64,000 nucleotides of DNA from NCBI GenBank assembly GCA_028564675.1, contig JAOVVO010000082.1, forward strand, positions 1-64,000. The letters are read 5' to 3'. Positions 52,624-64,000 of the stretch are shown here, in pieces; within the stretch, counting starts at the first letter, position 1, and each line of letters opens with the position of its first letter. The notes beneath the pieces were generated by a model. That model had not been told where the DNA came from. It saw only the letters and a list, made by a program, of their open reading frames with translations, and ran no database searches. The position numbers and the translations under genes were made by a program. The DNA is from Onchocerca lupi (taxonomy: Eukaryota > Nematoda > Chromadorea > Rhabditida > Onchocercidae).

Positions 52624-54370
52624 GTTATTTTATGCACGTATTTATTTATTTATTTATTTTTTTTTTTCATTTCATTTCCGGAAAAAAAAAAGTTTTTGAG
52701 TCGAGAAAAAGTGAATAAATTTGCTGCTTTCTAATATCAATTTTATAAGCATTTTGCCATTTAGTTTGTCAAAACACACTTCAACGATTTTCTTTTTTTT
52801 TTTTTCTTTCTCGTAAATATTGTCATATTTTATTTACTAATTTCAAATAAATATGAATTTAAATTAGTCGATAAAATGCTACGATTATTTCATTTAAATT
52901 TTTTGATTATAAATTAAATTTGAAATGATTGAAGATTTAGATAGAACTGAAATTAATTCGATTAAAATTATGAAAGATTTTATTTACTTTTTCATTTAGA
53001 AAAAAAAAAAAAAAATCTGTCTTTTCAATATTCCGCGAATTCAATGAAAAAAAAAAAAAAAAAAATCTAATATTTCTCGGAATTTTTTTTCTTTTCAAAA
53101 TTACCGATTAAAGTTTAAAATAATTTAAAAGAACCATAAAAATAGATGAAAGATTTCGGCTAAATAAATATTTTTTAAAATTTTGATAAAAAAAAGGAAA
53201 AAAACAAGATCAAAAAATTGAATAAAATGGAAAATTTATGAAAAATTCAACTTTTTCAAATAACAGCATTTATTGCGCTTCCCTAAATTGCCAATAAAAT
53301 TGAAAAATAAAATGCTGCTTAAATTTTGAAAATTAAAAAATTTTTTGCATAAAAATTAGCATAAATTTTGAGGACAAAGAAGCAATGCGCAATAGTGCAA
53401 GGCTTTTTTTTTTTCTTGGCTTTCAATTCCTTCAGATTCCCAATGGAATTTGTAAAAAACAAACTTTTTATAACTTTTTATAACTCAAAAATTGAAATAT
53501 CTCATTTTTTGGGGGGAAGCGGAATAAATTGATTCTTTGAACTTTGCATCGATTATGAAGTAGTATGGAAAGGAAACAGCTGAAAGATCAAAGATCGCAT
53601 TCCCGGTGGGTTGCGGGAAAATAGTTTCGAGGTAAAAGAACCTTGCAACTCGTATTTCTTGGCTAGTTTTATTCCCAAATTGAAAAGATCACATTTTGAC
53701 CGATTAAATTTTGGTTCAACACAATGTCACATTTTTTTGTTGTTGAATTTTTTGAGGAAAATCAAAAAGACTAAAATTATTTTTAAAATATAGAATTTCA
53801 AATTTCTATTTTAAAATTTATCCAAATTCCAAACTCTTTAAAAATTGTTTTCGTAAAATTAAAATTGTAAGAAAATTAAATAATTTTAGAGAAAAATGGA
53901 ATTTAAATAGAATAATTTAATTTCGATGCTTCAAAAATTGTTTTTACGAGGAAAACCGAAAGTTGTAAATATTTAAGCATACATATGGAAATGGAATAAA
54001 TTAAAAAGATTATAAAGAATTTATCTTTCTTTACTTCTTCTTCCAATATTTTTCGCTTCAAATCATAAATTTGAATTTAAATCTAATTTGAAAATACAAA
54101 AGGAATTAATTTTGAAGATTATAAATAGCATAACTCATTTGATAGATTTCAAATTTGCCTTGAGCCAAAGAATGATATTTTTAACTGTAATTGTAATATT
54201 CTATAATCTGAAATGAAATATCAAATTCATTTAAAATTAAAAATTGAAAATACACTATTTTAAATATTTTTTTCATATTTTACAAAAGATACATCAAAAA
54301 TTGATACTGAAAAACTTATGTACAATTACTAACATTTTTTACGATTAAAACAATTCGAATTTATCAAGTT

Positions 54371-54412
54371 TGATTGTAATTGTTATCATTGTATTGATAG
54401 CAATTACAATCA
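54371..54412. repeat. Inverted repeat, 12-bp arms
   Basis: TGATTGTAATTG at 54371 pairs perfectly with CAATTACAATCA at 54401, with an 18-base loop. It lies where both strands happen to stay open for about 75 codons. I see no protein reason for that. Confidence 0.8.
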
Positions 54413-57400
54413 GGTCGATTGAATACAGAAATTTTATTGATTTCCGATATGATTCAGAGATCGTTCTGAAAGGAACTATCAAATCTATCAGATGTAACAT
54501 TACAATTATTGGTATTTTTCGATTGAAAAAAATCGATTGGATCCGAAAATCGATAAAAAAGACAATTGGATCCAAAAATCTTCGAAAGAGCTGGCGGGAA
54601 TTCGAAAATTTATAAAATTAAGCATGAATAAATGACTGAAATATTCATGAAAAAATATTTTTTAAATTAAATTTCATAAGTCATGAATTTTTTGTGCTAC
54701 AATGATCATATTGTTCATTTCCTCAAAAAAAAAAAGCAGAAAAGATCGCATTAAGTTGCAGAAGAATGGAATTTAAAAATTTTGATTTTAATTTATATTC
54801 CGAAATCTTATCACTGATTCTTTTTAACAATTCATTGATAAGTGAAGTGATCATAATATCACTATAATTGAAATTTAATCAAATTTCAAACGAAAATAAA
54901 TCGTTTTTTGTTTCTACGATAGCTAAAAAAAAATTGCTTAAAAATTTATTGAAGAAATGGTTCTGAAAAAAGATTTTTAGAAATAAATGGACTGACTGAT
55001 TTTATCGTTTTTAATGATTAAGAAAAAGTAAAGTTTTTTTCTTTTTTAATAATTTTCAAATTAAAATGACACTATTTATTGCTTGCAATTATAACAAAGT
55101 TTAAATGCAATTAAATGGAAAAATAAAACGAAATTTATTGTGTATGAATTTGAAATTTAAAAAAAAAAAAAAAAAAAAATGAAATTTGAAGCACGAAGAG
55201 GTGGAAAGGAATCAATCAAAATTTAACGAAAAGAAAAAAAGTGGAATGGATTTAATTTTTTTAATTTCGATTTGAAACTTTGTGAAAAAAATATATATAA
55301 TTGATTTAATATCGAGAAAAATGAATATATGTCGAAATAACAACCGGAAAAAATGAAAATTTTCAATCAAAATTTTAAAAAAAAAAAGTGTATTTCATTT
55401 TAAAATTTCATAAAATTTGTAAAAATGAAAATCTTTGATTTATCTTATCATAAATATGATGGTAAAATAATCTTAGCCGAAATCTTCTGCTTAAATGAAT
55501 GAAATGAAATAAATTTATATGAAGAGCTAATTTCTATTTTATCAAGTCTTTGATTTTTTTTTTTTTTATCATAAATGTCTTATCACAAATTTGTCTTATC
55601 ATAGATAGTAATGATCCTAACTACTATCATATGCTTGAAGAAATAAAATGAAGCAACTTTTCATAAACGGTTAATTTTTAACAAAAGTTTATGAAAATAG
55701 AAGTTTTCGATTTCCCTATCACCGCTTATCATAAATATCACTGTTCCTAGCCAATTAATTTTATGCTTAAAAAATGATATGAGGGCAAATTCTCGAGAAT
55801 AGCTAAATTTCAGTTATTCAAACTGAAAAAAGTCAAGAATTAAAAAATTGAATAATATTGGATTCAAAACGAAAGATCATTAAAATCATACATACATATT
55901 TATATTTATGATAGAAGGGAAGAAAATTCTTGTTCATCAATTTATTACTTGGCTAACTTTGGCCATAGAAAATGGCAAAATACCCTTGGGGCTTTGATGC
56001 AATGCAAAAAAAAAAAAAAAAAAAAAAAAAGAATGAAAACTAACAACAAAAATTGTCCATCATTTCTCATTTTTCTTTTTATTTGTTGGAAATTTTGAGA
56101 GAGAGAAAAAAAAAAAAGGAGAAACGAAAACAATGGTTATTTGATGATCCAACATTAATTAGCATAAAAGTAGATGACAACAAATGAATGATTTAAAATT
56201 TGCCGTTGACTTTTTAAAGAATTAATTTTCAAATTCATTTATCTCATTTGCATTTTACTAGAAATAGAATTTATACATAGTTTTTGATCCATTAATTTTT
56301 AGAAATGTTAAAATCATTATCATTTAGGAGGATTATCTATGAAAATTATCTGTCATTAATCGCAAAATTTGCCATTTTCAATCTTTTCACTTTTCATTTA
56401 TTTCAAATGATAAAAAAAAAAAAGCTCCTATTTAAAAAATTTCCAACTGATACGGTAACTGATACAATAATTCTAACGGATACGGTATTTTTAATCCGTC
56501 AAGCGAATATTAGTAATAAATAATATTCATTAATCACAAATTTATTATTTTCAAATCTTTTTATTTTTCATTTGTTTCGAAATGATTAAATTCAAATAAT
56601 TTAGAGATTAACTTCAAAAAAACATTTTTGTCTTTAAAATTTCCAACCAATGTGATAAGTGATGTTTGATCCTTTAAGTATTAAAATTTATCGTTAAGTT
56701 CTTTTTAAAGGCCAAAACTATATTCATTCGCTGTCACATTCATGACTTATGTTGTAATTCAAAGTGATTAAATTATCACATCTGATAATTATCTTTTCTT
56801 TTAGATTACTAAATGAATTCAAATTTACCTACTCATTATCAGATGTCGTTAATTATTACAACTGATAAATAACAAAAATATTGATAAATAAGAGATGATA
56901 ATGTAATTATATTTGTCGTGTAATTAAATAATAATTCAGGAAAAAAAAGTAAAATAGTTTCCCAGAAACAGTCTAACTTTTAATGGTATCACAAAAAAAA
57001 AAAAATGCTACTTTTCGTCTCTATTAAACAATTGTGATAACGTATCAGTACTTTAAATCATTTCTCTCTTCTTTATTTCATTTTATCAATGATTAGAATT
57101 CAAAATATCAAATTTAATTGTTCGACGAAGAAATATTTAATATTTAATGACACGAAAGCTTCTACCTCTAAAAATCATCATCATAAGTTCAAAGTTCAAG
57201 AGATGCATGTAAAATATCATTTATTGAATTTTATGCCGAAATGATATGCGGCATTTATTTAATTAATAAATTTTACTCTATTCTTTCTTTTTTTTTTTTT
57301 TTTTTGATGACATTCCATTAATCAGATCACTAAATTTGCATATCGAATCCAATTTAAAAAAAAAAAAAAATTGCATATCGAGTCTAATTTATTTAAAAAA

Positions 57401-59870
57401 AATTAATTATTCGAGAAAAAAAAATGCCAACAATTTATTTTGAAAAAAGAAAAATATCAATTTCAATCTTTTAACATAAAGAATTTCTTATTCAAAAATG
57501 AAGAAAAAAAAATAGAAATAAAAATAGAAGTCATTTAAGCAAAAAGATATAAATTTTAAAAATGTCAAATAAATCAAACTTAAGAATGAAAAAATTGCAA
57601 ATAAAAAATTACAATTTATTTGATATTTTAAAAATGAATCAATTCTGTTAAAAATAAATTTTCAAAAGAATGAACATTTCGAAGATTCTGAAAAAATACC
57701 AATGTTGATTTCATTGAAACATGAAAATTCTTACTTCATTCTTTGTTTTTTTTCCAAGTTTTTCTTTTTTTTTTTTTTTTTTCAAGTTATACAAGAAAAA
57801 GCAAGCTAATCAAACAGACCATTGTCGAAAATTGAAGATATGATGAACAAAATGTACAATATAAAAAAGTAAAAGAAAAAAAAAACTGGAAGAAATTCAA
57901 AAAAAAAAAAAAAAAAATAAAAATATTCTTCAACAAAAAGAAATGAATAGAATTCATTATCATATATTTCTGGAAAAGATGAATTTTGAAAGTAAAATTT
58001 GTAAAATTTTAACTTTTCTTATAAATTTGCTTCTCTCATATTTGTGACATCCTTAGTACGAACAACATTTGGGAATAAATCAAAATGTCATCTTTTTTTG
58101 AATACAATATCCGAAAATATAAATATTGTTATAAATTATTTTCAAGTACAAATCTATAATTGATTGGATTGAAAAAAAGTATCGAATTTGGATGAAATTT
58201 CAGAAATTTTGCTGAATATTATTGATATTGTTTAAAATGCAGACCAAAGATTAATGTGAAAATTAAATTTATTGATTTCATTGAAAAACTTTTTTTTTTT
58301 ATAATTTTTTCTTTTTTTTTTAATACCATGCATATGGTGTAATTATATAGTTATCAAAAATTGAAATTTTTGAAGTTAGCAAATTAATTGCACATTTCCG
58401 AAATGATTAAAATGAAACAAATAGTTTGCAAAATGAAAATAAGCATTTTAAATTTAGCACTTTTTTAAAATATTTGAAATTGCAGAACTTGGTTTTTTTT
58501 TTTTTTTTTGCGAAAATTTATTGATTTCGTAGATTTATTCCTTGAACATGATTCGGTAAATTAAAAAAAGAAAAAAAAAGTATTATTCAATCGATGTCCA
58601 TGGGATAAACTTGAAAAATCAATATTTTTTATAAAAGTATAATTTTTTGAGCTATTTGCAAGAAAATATAAAAATATTTCATGTGAAAACATCTTTGAAA
58701 TAATATAACAACAATATTAATTTAGGTTTTAAATTAATTTTTTGAATTAAATAGCACCACAGTATCGATTTATTGAAAATAAATTTTCAATCAGAAAAGA
58801 ATTAATCAAATTCAGGAATACAATTACCAAGATTTTCTATCTCGGTTTCTTCCATCTTAACATTCGTAGAATTTTTTCCGGAAATCTTATTTACAGTATT
58901 ATTTATGTTTTATCTTAATTTAATTAACAATGTCGCTTGAATTTACTGCATAATTTCACTTGAATATATTAATTAATTTAAAATTTCTAACATCAAAAAT
59001 TGAATTAATATTTCTAAAAATGATTGAAATAATTCATTTCGATGTTATCATTCTTAAAATTTTGATCTATCCTAAAATATGAATTATATGAAACTAATAA
59101 AAATGGCGCAAAGAAAACGAACCCGTAAAATTTAGCTACAGTAATATAGTATTCAATTTTTTTTTTTTTTTTGAAATTAAAGTCAAACTTTTCGAAGTTA
59201 AATTTCTAGATCAAATAATTGGCCATTTATTCCACTTTCAGAGCTTTTATTTTTAATTTTATAATTAGCATTTCAAAAAAAAAAAAACAAATTTCGATCA
59301 TTTTTTATTTTTAATTTAATCCTAATTTTTTCAAAAAGTAATCATAGTTCAGAATTTAAATCTGCTCAACGAAAAAATAAAATATAATTTTACAATTTTA
59401 TATGTTTTAATTTAAATTTTACATGTTTTCAATGATAATTTTCGAATTTTACAATTTTTTAAAATTTTACATGCTAAAAAATAATGTTTTTTTTTTTTAC
59501 TATTTTGCCTAAAATAATGAAAATTTCAATTTTATTACATACTTTAATCTAACATCATAAATAATCTATTTTAACCTATAACTTTTTTTTTCTGTTTTTT
59601 TTTAAATTCATTTTTAACGATTTGTTCAATTTTTTTCTTCTACTAGTTTTCATATTTGCTGCCTATTTTAATAATTTGAAAATAGAAATATAGCGAATAA
59701 TGATTTCCGGGAAATAGTTATTTATCATTTCAAATATATTCTACTGATATTCGTTTTTTTTTTTTTTTCTTCCATTTCAAAAATTATTTACAACGACAAA
59801 TTCTTCAAGTTAAAAATACGATACAAAGCAAAATTTGTCATACTGTTGTCATTTACGGAAGTATTTAAAT

Positions 59871-59905
<35 letters not shown>

Positions 59906-60247
59906 GTGTATTTTATGGTGGTATAATTATTTGCCAAAACTAAAAAGCATAATTTAAAAGCACCTAAAATTTAGCTATTATCTTATTTTTCAACTCAAAT
60001 TTTTATCTACCGATAGTTTTAGTTTTTTTTTTTTTTTTTCGCCCATTTTAGAAAAAATTTTTATTTTAATATGATATATTTCTACTATAATAATGAGCAA
60101 ATCATTAGGATTTAAATCATTTTAATTTAAAATATGGTTAAAAATTAAAAATAAAATATTGATTGGTTTATTTTTAACATTGCACATGTTTCTTTCTTTT
60201 CTTTTTTTTTTTTTTTATTTCAACTTTTTGAAATTAATAAATTTTGA

Positions 60248-60254
60248 TTTTTAG
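60248..60254 (+). promoter_or_regulatory. Candidate trans-splice (spliced-leader) acceptor of cat-2
   Basis: ATTTTTAG lies 19 bases before the ATG of cat-2. No upstream exon joins this acceptor in a workable phase, so a spliced leader could be added here, as is common for nematode mRNAs. This is inference from position and sequence only. Confidence 0.35.
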
Positions 60255-60273
60255 AAATTATAAAAAAAAAATT

Positions 60274-63200
60274 ATGTCAAAACATGGTAGACGTGATAGT
60301 TTGGTACATCAAGCTAGCATTGATCGTGCACAAAATGTTGCAATAAAACAACAAATGATGGAAAAACATCGGAAAGAAATTGCTGAATCATTGGAATATT
60401 CTCGAGTAAGTTTGAGGGAAATAATTTGAATTTACAATCTACGTTTATTTTATTTATCATAATTTGCATGCAAATATTTTATCATGATCAGCAAGATTGT
60501 TTGATTAATTTGGATGATGCATTTTAATCGACAAAAATCACTGCAAAAATGCCAACTGGAATAAAGCATTGAAAAGATTTCGCGAAAATAACCTTAATTA
60601 AATATTACTTTATCTAGATGATTAAATTAGCAGATTAGAATTAAATCTAAAATTGAATTTTTGTCTAGGAAAGCATTATCAATAAATTATGACATTTTTT
60701 TTTTATCCTCGATTCATTTAAAATTTGCTTTTCTAAAAAACTATATTTTGAGAAGAAAATATTTAAAAAAATTTTCTTCAAACTATATATTCTTGTGTTG
60801 CAATGGAAAATGTTCCAACAAAGATTGGTTATTGCAAGAGATAAGTTTGTGATTATTTGCAATTTTTTTTTTTATTTTTTTTATTTTTTTTGCTTTTAAA
60901 AAAGCCAAACATAATATTTATAAAGACAAGTATTCGAATTTTTTTTAAGAAAAAAAGCAATCAATGTCTTTAATATTTATTCATTATTATAATTCTTGTT
61001 TCTTTGATCAATGAAATTCAACATTAGAAAATCAAGCTACATTTAATCATAATTAGACTCCATAAATCTACGCCCAAAATTATTAGAAATTAAGCAGAAG
61101 AAATAGATTCTTGCTAAATTTTGTAAAATCTTCACTTTTTATAAAACATTCAAAAAAAAAAAATTTTCTTAGAATAAAGAAGCAGAAAAAATGCTATTGA
61201 CGTCCAGGAAACTTTTAGAAAACTAAACGAAAATATACAAATGAGTTTTAAAACCAATAAAGTTTTTCGAAATCTTTTTGTCTTGTTTTTTAAACCAATA
61301 TTCTGCACCGTTGTATCCAATTTATTATATTCCATTGGTACGTCAAATTAAAATTTAAATACTCACAGAACAAAGAAAGGTTCAAAAAAAGCTACAAGAG
61401 AATGCGTAGTTGATCTTAGTTGCGATAATTGTTGGATGGAAAATTTTTACAATCATTTTTACAATTAGAAAAATAACAATTTAAATGACGAAATCTTATC
61501 ATCTATTTATGCGTTATTTTCGCTTTATGCGACATTATCATTTGTCATCTTTTTTCCGTATTTTCAATTGTTATCTGTCTTTGTTTTTCTGTATTTCTTT
61601 TTGTTTTATTTATTTTCAATTATTTCTTTTCATTGTTATGCAAATGTTTATTGTCTTATTGTATTATTTGTTAAGATTCTAAAAAAATTAAACGATGAAG
61701 GCATAGAACTAATTTGGACATCTGGTACTGATGTACCAATGCGAATTGCTATTATATTAGCTGCTGAAGGTAATTTTTTTCCTATTTATTTTATTAATAT
61801 TTACTATAATTAATTAAGAAATTAAAATGCGAAATAAAATGATTTTTAATCCTTCAAATAATTTTATTGCATTCACAAAACAATTGTTTCAATATTGCTT
61901 TAGCATTTAAAATTTTTGTTTATTTATTTGTATATTCTTTAACAGAAGATAGTACTCAATTTTTATCAACAATTTTGACGGAATATGATGCGAATGGTAT
62001 ACATATCAAACATTTGGAAATACGTCCGGAACAAGAAAGAAATAGATCATATACAGTATCTGATAATAAAAAAAATTTGAAAGGTTATCAAAGCTTTAAA
62101 AATAAATTTTAGAACAAAGTTTACATAAGTGTGTTAGGATAAATAAATTATTACATATGCTATGAAAAAATGAGCGATTTGTAAAATAAGTAATAAATAA
62201 TAAAATCGAGGTGAAAGTGGCAGATTTTCTTTTATATTTTTATGGAAAATTTAATAATTAATGAGTTTTTTTTTTAGTGAAATTTGAAATTTTTATTGAT
62301 TGTGAATGCACGAAAGATGCATTTCTAAACACAACGAAATATTTATCAGATCAATATCATATCGAACGATTAAATGTTTATAATAATACCGATGGATCAA
62401 TAGAAAAAAGTATTTTTTTTCGCTAGAAATCTGATTAATTTTAAATATTTATGAAAAATTCTGGCAACTTGATATTTAAATCTTTTCTTATAATTTTACT
62501 TTGTCGAGAAAGTTTTTTTTTATGTCGTGATAAGTAGGAATCTTGGTGAAAAAAGTTTTACTGATGGAGGACTGATTCTTCGTTTCATATTATAAGATAG
62601 AATAAAGCCAGATAATATTATGATTTTAGTTGATTGCTTAATTTTAGTAGAGAGGGACTGAATATGATTTGAAATGGAGAGTATTGATTATGAAGTGAAT
62701 TGAATGATTATCAGGTTGATTGACTGAGCAACACAAAGTGAAAAGTCAAAGCCACTCCTCTCATCAGAAATCTTAATCAGTGAGAAAAAACATCACGAAC
62801 CTAGAAAATCACTCTCAAGAACTGAATAATCATAATTAACCACTAAGTAATCTCTAAATAACCATTGAGTGACCACTAATTAGCTACTGATTTAATGACC
62901 GCTAAAAGCTTCTCTTTATCTCGATGATTTTTGGTCTTCTAGGAGGCAATGACTTACAATATATTATACAAAGAGTTTAGTTAACAGCTCAAAGGATGAG
63001 ATAGACAATGCTTACAATTTTAAACAATGCACACAAGCTCTAGTCCTTACAACCATCCAAATCACATGATTTGCAGCAATTTAAACAATGCATGCAATCT
63101 TTAGCAGATCAGAAGATGAGAGAAGGAAAGGCTTTTCTATCAAACGAAAGGATGAGATGATTCATTTGACTGAGAAATATTACAAATTTTTATTATACAA

Positions 63201-64000
63201 ATAATTTGATTATTTCATCAAATTTATATTATAAAATATTTTGCTTTTACCGAAATTGACATATAAACGACCAAGATGTTTTTTTTCTTTTTTTTTATTT
63301 CTTTTTTTTTTAACGAAAAGTTATGAATATTTTATTTTATGTTTTTAAATACGATAATAAAGTAAAATTCTTCTAAGCTTTTAAAAAATTTTTTGAAAGA
63401 AATTTTAAAAATCTTTTCAAAAATTTTACCATTCTGTTCATCAATGCTAATTTTTTTTTTTTTTGAAAAAATAAAAAAACCGATTAGATTGATCTACCAA
63501 ATATAAATAAATCAAATGAAATGATCGATTTCAGTTCCATGGTTTCCAAAACATATTTCTGATCTTGACAAATGCTATTATTGTATAGTAAAATATGAAC
63601 CAACATCTGATCCACGTCATCCGGTAATTATAGAATTTTTTCAACTGTCAATTTTTCTTTAAAATTTCGCAATCTTTTTTTTAGAGAAAAAATTTTAAAC
63701 AATGAATTTCAAAAATTTGAAAAAATGATAAAATTAATGTGCCAAATAACAAAAAATCATTAAAAGTTTATTTAAATGAAACAAAATTAATTTTCTGACC
63801 TGCACATTGATCCAGTTTATAATTTTTATTTTCGTAAATTCTGCGGACCGTCATGCATTACCAGAAATATACTAATCAGGATAACCGAAGTATTATATTC
63901 CGATGATTTTATCATTTTGATCGAATCATTATTTTAGGGTTATGGTGATGAAGCGTATATTCGAAGAAGAGAAGAATTGAACAACATTGCTAAAGCTTAT
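60274..64000 (+). CDS. cat-2: Tyrosine hydroxylase, 5' part (six exons, cut by window end)
   Basis: Biopterin- and iron-dependent aromatic amino acid hydroxylase; tyrosine hydroxylase makes L-DOPA from tyrosine in dopaminergic neurons. Exons: 60274-60405, 61676-61769, 61946-62083, 62278-62409, 63535-63623, 63938-64000+. All phases agree and give 216 codons up to the edge. Residues 1-44 are a regulatory N-terminus with GRRDSL, like the RRxSL phosphorylation site (Ser40 region) of animal tyrosine hydroxylases, followed by a charged helix. Residues about 45-165 form the ACT-like regulatory domain (IKHLEIRPEQ, VKFEIFIDCECTK). PWFPKHISDLDKC then begins the catalytic domain and continues HPGYGDEAYIRRREELNNIAKAY, a strong family signature. 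The iron-binding His-His-Glu part lies beyond the window. The N-terminal RRDSL and the DLDKC...VKYEPTSDPRHPG spacing favour tyrosine over tryptophan or phenylalanine hydroxylase. ATG 60274 is the first Met in the frame after the acceptor. Confidence 0.9.
62630..63190. other. Compositionally distinct block inside cat-2 intron 4
   Basis: This part of the 1.1-kb intron 4 has few A/T tracts and higher GC than the rest. It contains recurring words: AAGGATGAGA at 62993 and 63149 (AGAAGATGAGA near 63112), and AACAATGCACACAAGC, AACAATGCATGCAATC and GACAATGCTTACAA. It could be an old inserted repeat or an intronic control region. I see no open frame that continues the cat-2 protein. Confidence 0.45.

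Larger units (their letters stand above)
45272..60273. other. 15-kb gene-poor stretch upstream of cat-2
   Basis: No convincing exon on either strand. It holds microsatellites (GCAT)n at 52571-52623 and (ATTT)n after it, a three-to-four copy array at 51130-51350, shorter duplications at 46294-46420, 47033-47132 and 47640-47750, and loosely repeated blocks at 55430-55745 and 56290-56590. Segments with higher GC and fewer A-tracts occur at 46120-46260 and 53510-53720; these could be regulatory, but nothing specific is readable. Confidence 0.5.

Noticed and set aside
54345..54615. Overlapping 76- and 81-codon frames on opposite strands
   Set aside because: The mirror-image reading comes from symmetric GATT/AATC words and the local inverted repeat. 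The Ile-rich products look like chance.
59107..59137. Short ATG frame MAQRKRTRKI upstream of cat-2, considered as an alternative first exon
   Set aside because: The GT in it leaves phase 1, while the cat-2 exon 1 acceptor at 60254 would need phase 2, so it cannot join in frame.

Overview
The window looks like nuclear DNA of a parasitic, probably spirurid/filarial-type, nematode. By eye it is about four-fifths A+T, full of poly(A)/poly(T) runs up to 45 bases. Genes are broken into short exons of about 50-220 bases, with TTTTAG/TTTCAG acceptors and introns from under 200 bases to over 6 kb. There are no bacterial operons, Shine-Dalgarno sites or long intact ORFs. Genes were found by joining short exon-like segments whose splice sites and reading phases agree. 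The organism call is inference; splice sites and phases were read directly.

Layout. (1) 929-4947, minus strand: a complete nine-exon gene for origin recognition complex subunit 4 (378 codons), with degenerate Walker A and Walker B motifs and one GC-AG intron. (2) 4948-9159: AT-rich spacer with no convincing gene. (3) 9160-24572, minus strand: a long gene I do not recognise. Thirteen consecutive exons (24572 down to 11964) join without a phase error, and there is a probable C-terminal exon at 9160-9320. It encodes a Ser/Arg-rich, largely disordered protein with repeated RRxS-type sites and a compact aromatic-rich end. (4) 35630-35924, minus strand: an isolated exon encoding a hydrophobic segment followed by a basic stretch, possibly the membrane-anchoring exon of gene 3 or of another gene. 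(5) 35925-60273: about 24 kb with no convincing gene. It holds a solo-LTR relic, several degenerate tandem arrays, a 29-bp perfect inverted repeat and microsatellites; a related, better preserved LTR lies at 32024-32544. (6) 60274-64000, plus strand: the first six coding exons of a biopterin-dependent aromatic amino acid hydroxylase, best read as tyrosine hydroxylase (cat-2). The catalytic domain is cut by the window edge.

How the parts relate. ORC4 and the Ser/Arg-rich gene lie head to tail on the minus strand. cat-2 points the opposite way, so the 24-kb desert is a divergent intergenic region that could hold regulatory DNA for a dopamine-neuron gene on one side and the unknown gene on the other. 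The three genes share no obvious pathway. No RNA gene, CRISPR array or new defence-like system was found. The most distinctive unexplained items are the unrecognised multi-exon gene, the degenerate ORC4 ATPase motifs and the repeat structures.
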